Positions 31,049-34,117 of a DNA stretch of 34,117 nucleotides are shown here, in pieces. Location of the stretch: assembly GCA_913050105.1 (NCBI GenBank), contig CAJWZN010000002.1:1-34117 (forward strand), written 5' to 3'. Numbering within the stretch: position 1 is the first letter of the stretch; each line of letters opens with the position of its first letter. The notes below the pieces were generated by a model that saw nothing but the letters and a program-made list of their open reading frames with translations, ran no database searches and was not told the DNA's origin. This DNA is from an uncultured Synechococcus sp. (GTDB lineage: Bacteria > Cyanobacteriota > Cyanobacteriia > PCC-6307 > Cyanobiaceae). The translations under genes were made by a program, and so were the position numbers.

Positions 31049-32310
31049 TGCCGGTGATGCGTCGCCTGCTGTTGATGCTGATGGGTCTGCTGCTGGCAGG
31101 TTCCATCGGTTGGAGCAGCGTGCATCGCCCGGAGCAGGTCACCATCCTGATGCCGGCTCCCTTTGTGGACGCCACAGCCGCGCAGGTGAAACGGTTCAAC
31201 TCTGATCACAGCGGCCGGATCCTGTTGAAGGTCATCAGAGGGCCGAGGGACACCGAATCCATCTCGGATCTGGCCATCAGCAGTCTTCTGCTTGGGACGC
31301 CACCCTTTGATGCGCTGCTGGTCGACGTCACCTGGCTTCCGAAGTATGTGGCCGCTGACTGGCTGCAACCCTTGGATCCATGGTTTGACAGCGACGCCAT
31401 CGACTCACTCGTGTCCGGTGCCCAGCTGGGCAACAGCGTGGACGGTGCGCTGTATCGCTGGCCTTTCGGTGCCGATGTGGGCCTGCTTTATTGGCGAACG
31501 GACCTGATGCCAGCCCCGCCTCAAACCCCCGAGGAGCTGATTCAGATCGCGCAGGATCTGCGAACCGACGGCAAGGTCAAAGAGGGTTTTGTCTGGCAGG
31601 GACGCCAATACGAAGGCCTCAGCTGCAATTTTGTGGAATTCCTCAGCGCCTTCGGAGGAGCCTGGCTCGACCCTGAGACAGGGCAGCCAACGTTCGATTC
31701 GCAAGCAGCCCGTCTGACGGCGGATTGGATGCAACAACTGATCACCCAGGGAACAAGCCCTCTGGCGGTAAGCAACTACGCCGAGCCTGAAACCCTTCAG
31801 GCATTCAAAATCGGCGACGCGGCTCTGATGCGCAACTGGCCCTATGCCTGGGCTGAGCTGCAGTCGGACAGCAGCGCCGTCAAGGGGCGCGTTGGGGTGA
31901 CGACCATGGTGGCTCAGCCCGGAGAATCACCTTCGGCAACACTCGGGAGCTGGGGGTTCAGCCTGCTGCGCGGCAGCCAACATCAGCAAGCCACAGCCGA
32001 AGCAATTCGCGCCCTCACCAGCACGGAAGCGCAACGGGACCGTTTCCTGATGCAGGGATATACCCCCACCCAGGCCTCCCTGTTCCACGACCCGGAACTT
32101 CTTGATGCATCACCTGTGTTGCCTCAGTTGGAAAAGGCACTGTCCATTGCTGAGCCGCGTCCGATCACACCGCTCTATGCCCAGATGAGTGATTTGCTCC
32201 AACGCCAGCTCAGTGGACTGCTCACTGGAAATCGCGACCCCGATCAGGCCCTGGATCAACTTCAAGGCGCAACGCTCACGTTGCTGCGTTCGGCTGGAGG
32301 CGTTTCATGA
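31048..32310 (+). CDS. ggtB: Glucosylglycerol ABC transporter substrate-binding protein
   Basis: A 420-residue extracytoplasmic sugar-binding protein. A hydrophobic N-terminus (RRLLLMLMGLLLAGSIGWSS) acts as a signal or anchor; no lipobox cysteine is visible. The body shows a type I sugar-binding layout: VTILMPAPFVDATAAQVKRF, then FDALLVDVTWLPKYVAADWL and WPFGADVGLLYWRTDLM, and ALMRNWPYAWAEL later. The specificity is inferred from position: it overlaps ggpS by one base (TGATG) and is followed by two permeases and an ATPase, matching the ggt transporter that recaptures leaked glucosylglycerol. ggtC overlaps its end by 4 nt. Confidence 0.88.
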   Translation: MPVMRRLLLMLMGLLLAGSIGWSSVHRPEQVTILMPAPFVDATAAQVKRFNSDHSGRILLKVIRGPRDTESISDLAISSLLLGTPPFDALLVDVTWLPKYVAADWLQPLDPWFDSDAIDSLVSGAQLGNSVDGALYRWPFGADVGLLYWRTDLMPAPPQTPEELIQIAQDLRTDGKVKEGFVWQGRQYEGLSCNFVEFLSAFGGAWLDPETGQPTFDSQAARLTADWMQQLITQGTSPLAVSNYAEPETLQAFKIGDAALMRNWPYAWAELQSDSSAVKGRVGVTTMVAQPGESPSATLGSWGFSLLRGSQHQQATAEAIRALTSTEAQRDRFLMQGYTPTQASLFHDPELLDASPVLPQLEKALSIAEPRPITPLYAQMSDLLQRQLSGLLTGNRDPDQALDQLQGATLTLLRSAGGVS

Positions 32311-33173
32311 ACTGGTTGCTGGCCCTTCCAGCTCTTCTGCTGATGGCGTTGGTGTTTGGCTGGCCGCTGCTCCGTTACGGCTGGCTGAGCATGCATGCCA
32401 GCTCCGTGCTCACTGGCTTGGAGCCGGTTCCGAATCAAGGAGCCAACTGGATTCGGCTGCTGGAGGATCCTCGCTTTTGGCAGGACGCGGTGCAGACACT
32501 TCGCTTCGGCGCTGTGTCGGTGGGTCTGGAGATTGTGCTGGCACTGGCCATGGCACTTCTGCTGGACCAACGCTGGCGCGGTCGAGGGGTGGTTCGGGCC
32601 TTGAGTCTGCTGCCGTGGGCGCTGCCCACCACGATGATGGCGCTTGGTTGGCGCTGGATCTTCAACACTCCATACGGGCCTCTGGAGCAATTCGCCCAGG
32701 CCGCAGGAGTCGCCCCACTGAATCTTCTCTCCAACCCGGATTGGACGTGGTTTGCCACCGTGATGGCCGACGTCTGGAAGACAACCCCGTTCATCACCCT
32801 GTTGTTGTTGGCAGGTCTACAAACCATTCCCGATGATCTCTACAGCGCCTTTCGGCTCGAGGGTGGCAAGACACGTCAGGCCATCACGGCGATCACCTTG
32901 CCCTTGCTGACCCCTTACATCCTGATCAGCATCCTGTTTCGCACCGCCCAGGCCGCAGGAGTGTTCGATCTGATTCAGGTGCTCACAGGCGGAGGCCCTG
33001 CTGGCAGTACCGAAAGCATCGCTCAATACGCGTATCTCAACGCGATGCGTTTTCTTGACTTCGGCTACAGCGCCACAGTGATGCTGGCTGGATTTCTACT
33101 GCTCAGCCTTGTGATTTTCACAGCTGCTCTCCTTCTTCAATCAAGCGGGCTGTTTCGCCCGCTGAAGTCATGA
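32307..33173 (+). CDS. ggtC: Glucosylglycerol ABC transporter permease (MalF-type)
   Basis: A 288-residue membrane permease. About six hydrophobic segments are visible, beginning with LLALPALLLMALVFGWPLLR, then VSVGLEIVLALAMALLLDQR and LSLLPWALPTTMMALGWRWI, ending with ATVMLAGFLLLSLVIFTAAL. The EAA-type coupling loop reads YSAFRLEGGKTRQAITAITL. It shares an ATGA overlap with ggtB and with ggtD, so the three are translationally coupled. The substrate is inferred from the ggpS neighbour; the family itself handles sugars and polyols. Confidence 0.88.
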   Translation: MNWLLALPALLLMALVFGWPLLRYGWLSMHASSVLTGLEPVPNQGANWIRLLEDPRFWQDAVQTLRFGAVSVGLEIVLALAMALLLDQRWRGRGVVRALSLLPWALPTTMMALGWRWIFNTPYGPLEQFAQAAGVAPLNLLSNPDWTWFATVMADVWKTTPFITLLLLAGLQTIPDDLYSAFRLEGGKTRQAITAITLPLLTPYILISILFRTAQAAGVFDLIQVLTGGGPAGSTESIAQYAYLNAMRFLDFGYSATVMLAGFLLLSLVIFTAALLLQSSGLFRPLKS

Positions 33174-33988
33174 ACAGATCCCGACCGCTCTGGATAGCGC
33201 TGTTGCTGATGTGGTCGTTGCTTCCGATGCTGTGGCAGCTGATCACGTCTTTCACCAGCGGCGATGCTCTGGTGAACTCAGATATCCCTTTTCAGCAACG
33301 GTGGACCCTGGCTCATTACCGCGAACTGTTGAGTGGTGATCCACCCTTCTGGCGTTATCTGCTCAACAGCTGTCTTGTGGGCGCGGTGTCGACTTTGCTC
33401 ACACTGTTACTGGCTGTGCCGTCTGCCTACGGCATCGCGCGAATGTCTCAGGCTTCCCGCAGGAGCATCAGAACAGTTGTTGGGGCCGCAGCGCTTTTCC
33501 CCTATGTGCTGTTGTTTCTGGCATTGCTGGAATTGGCACGCGAATTCCAGCTGGGAAACAACCTTCTCGCCATCGCCTTGCCCTATGCCGGTCTGGCGCT
33601 TCCCCTGGCGCTGCTTTTGCTGATCTCGGCCTTTGAGGGGCTCCCGAATGAGCTCGACGACGCAGCCCGCCTGGAAGGCCTCGGGCTCTTGGATCGATTG
33701 CGGTGGGTGTTGATGCCGCTGATCGCACCAGCCACTGCCAGCACAGGAATACTGGTCTTCCTGTTCGCATGGAATGAATACCCGATCGCACTCACCTGGT
33801 TGAGCCGTGATGATCTGCTCACTCTTCCGGTCGCCATGGCGCGCATCGCGGGATCGTCGATTTATGCAGTCCCTTATGGGGCCTATGCCGCAGCGACGGT
33901 GCTTGGTTCACTTCCTCTGCTGGCGCTGGTGCTGCTCTGTCAGCGGCAGATCGTGGCAGGTCTCACCAACGGAGCTGTGAAGGGCTGA
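33170..33988 (+). CDS. ggtD: Glucosylglycerol ABC transporter permease (MalG-type)
   Basis: A 272-residue second permease. Hydrophobic segments include PLWIALLLMWSLLPMLWQLI, VGAVSTLLTLLLAVPSAYGI and YVLLFLALLEL. The EAA loop is LDDAARLEGLGLLDRLRWVL, followed by LVFLFAWNEYPIALTWL, typical of MalG-type subunits. It overlaps ggtC by 4 nt and ggtA by 1 nt. It is expected to form a heterodimer with ggtC and be driven by ggtA. Confidence 0.88.
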   Translation: MNRSRPLWIALLLMWSLLPMLWQLITSFTSGDALVNSDIPFQQRWTLAHYRELLSGDPPFWRYLLNSCLVGAVSTLLTLLLAVPSAYGIARMSQASRRSIRTVVGAAALFPYVLLFLALLELAREFQLGNNLLAIALPYAGLALPLALLLLISAFEGLPNELDDAARLEGLGLLDRLRWVLMPLIAPATASTGILVFLFAWNEYPIALTWLSRDDLLTLPVAMARIAGSSIYAVPYGAYAAATVLGSLPLLALVLLCQRQIVAGLTNGAVKG

Positions 33989-34117
33989 TGCTGAAGCTGA
34001 ACACACTCGGAAAGCGTTACAGCACGCGCTGGATCCTGCGGGATCTGAACCTTGAAGTTCTGTCTGGTGAATGTGTGGCACTGCTGGGGCCAAGCGGCTG
34101 CGGCAAGAGCACCGCCC
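33988..34117 (+). CDS. ggtA: Glucosylglycerol ABC transporter ATPase, 5' fragment
   Basis: The first 43 codons only; the gene runs off the window. It begins MLKLNTLGKRYSTRWILRDL and reaches Walker A GPSGCGKST at residues 34-42, so it is an ABC ATPase. It starts on the last base of the ggtD stop (TGATG). It is called ggtA from the operon context; without the rest, assignment to the sugar-type (MalK-like) class rests on position alone. Confidence 0.75.
   Translation, partial: MLKLNTLGKRYSTRWILRDLNLEVLSGECVALLGPSGCGKSTA

Noticed and set aside
1..34117. GCGATCGC (HIP1) palindromes
   Set aside because: Only a handful were noticed (near 905, 4692, 6818 and 24148), far from the dense pattern of many freshwater cyanobacteria; consistent with a marine picocyanobacterium but not a feature.
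1..34117. Search for CRISPR arrays, insertion sequences, phage genes, attachment sites or a defence island
   Set aside because: No direct-repeat/spacer pattern, transposase, integrase or inverted terminal repeats were seen. The single tRNA (23755-23841) has no nearby integrase or duplicated 3' end.

Overview
The window looks like a stretch of core chromosome from a marine picocyanobacterium, most likely Synechococcus of the marine alpha-cyanobacterial lineage. Evidence: cyanobacterial marker families (DUF1995, DUF3110, a Ycf35/DUF1257-type protein, a cyanobacterial-type Hfq, a bifunctional RibBA with a long C-terminus), an alpha-cyanobacterial-looking run of ferredoxin, IMPase, hisZ, ferredoxin, htpG and rpmB, and a complete glucosylglycerol compatible-solute locus (ggpS-ggtBCDA) typical of moderately halotolerant marine strains. 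The DNA is moderately GC-rich and very compact. I saw no insertion sequence, phage gene, CRISPR array or rRNA. The organism assignment is an inference from gene content, not from a database match.

Layout, left to right. Bases 1-3282 (minus strand): end-truncated DUF4330-like membrane protein, DUF1995 protein, cysteine desulfurase and dapF; the last two genes overlap. Bases 3310-6153 (plus): hfq and leuS, with hfq divergent from dapF. Bases 6164-7762 (minus): pgi, convergent with leuS. Bases 7878-11636: an exported lysozyme-like protein faces a membrane-anchored amidase, an M61-PDZ peptidase and a Ycf35-like protein, suggesting cell-envelope turnover. Bases 11635-17399: metabolic genes in alternating orientation (purN, argC, ribBA, cyclophilin, mtnP, murQ) with overlapping or nearly touching ends. 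Bases 17404-20744 (minus): DUF3110, dnaJ and dnaK, which with murQ form a four-gene same-strand run. Bases 20889-23638 (plus): pstC-pstA-pstB phosphate importer without pstS or phoU nearby. Bases 23723-23841 (minus): tRNA-Ser(GGA) followed by a clear intrinsic terminator. Bases 23896-28933 (plus): 2Fe-2S ferredoxin, inositol-monophosphatase-family enzyme, hisZ, 4Fe-4S ferredoxin, htpG and rpmB. Bases 28947-34117 (plus): exported peroxiredoxin, then ggpS-ggtB-ggtC-ggtD-ggtA, the last cut by the window end.

Working together: the right end makes and recaptures the osmolyte glucosylglycerol. The pst genes import phosphate. The dnaK/dnaJ and htpG genes handle protein folding. The amidase, lysozyme-like protein and MurQ fit peptidoglycan trimming and recycling. 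The most notable oddities are: (1) ribBA has no ATG, GTG or TTG start upstream of its conserved N-terminus; the only NTG codon in frame is a CTG, and a 7-codon ORF lies just before it. (2) An IMPase-family gene sits directly upstream of hisZ and is a candidate for a histidinol-phosphate phosphatase. (3) DapF carries a C-terminal extension of about 78 residues. (4) A perfect 8-bp hairpin lies just upstream of ggpS. I found no clearly new multi-gene system; the window reads as mostly ordinary core genome.
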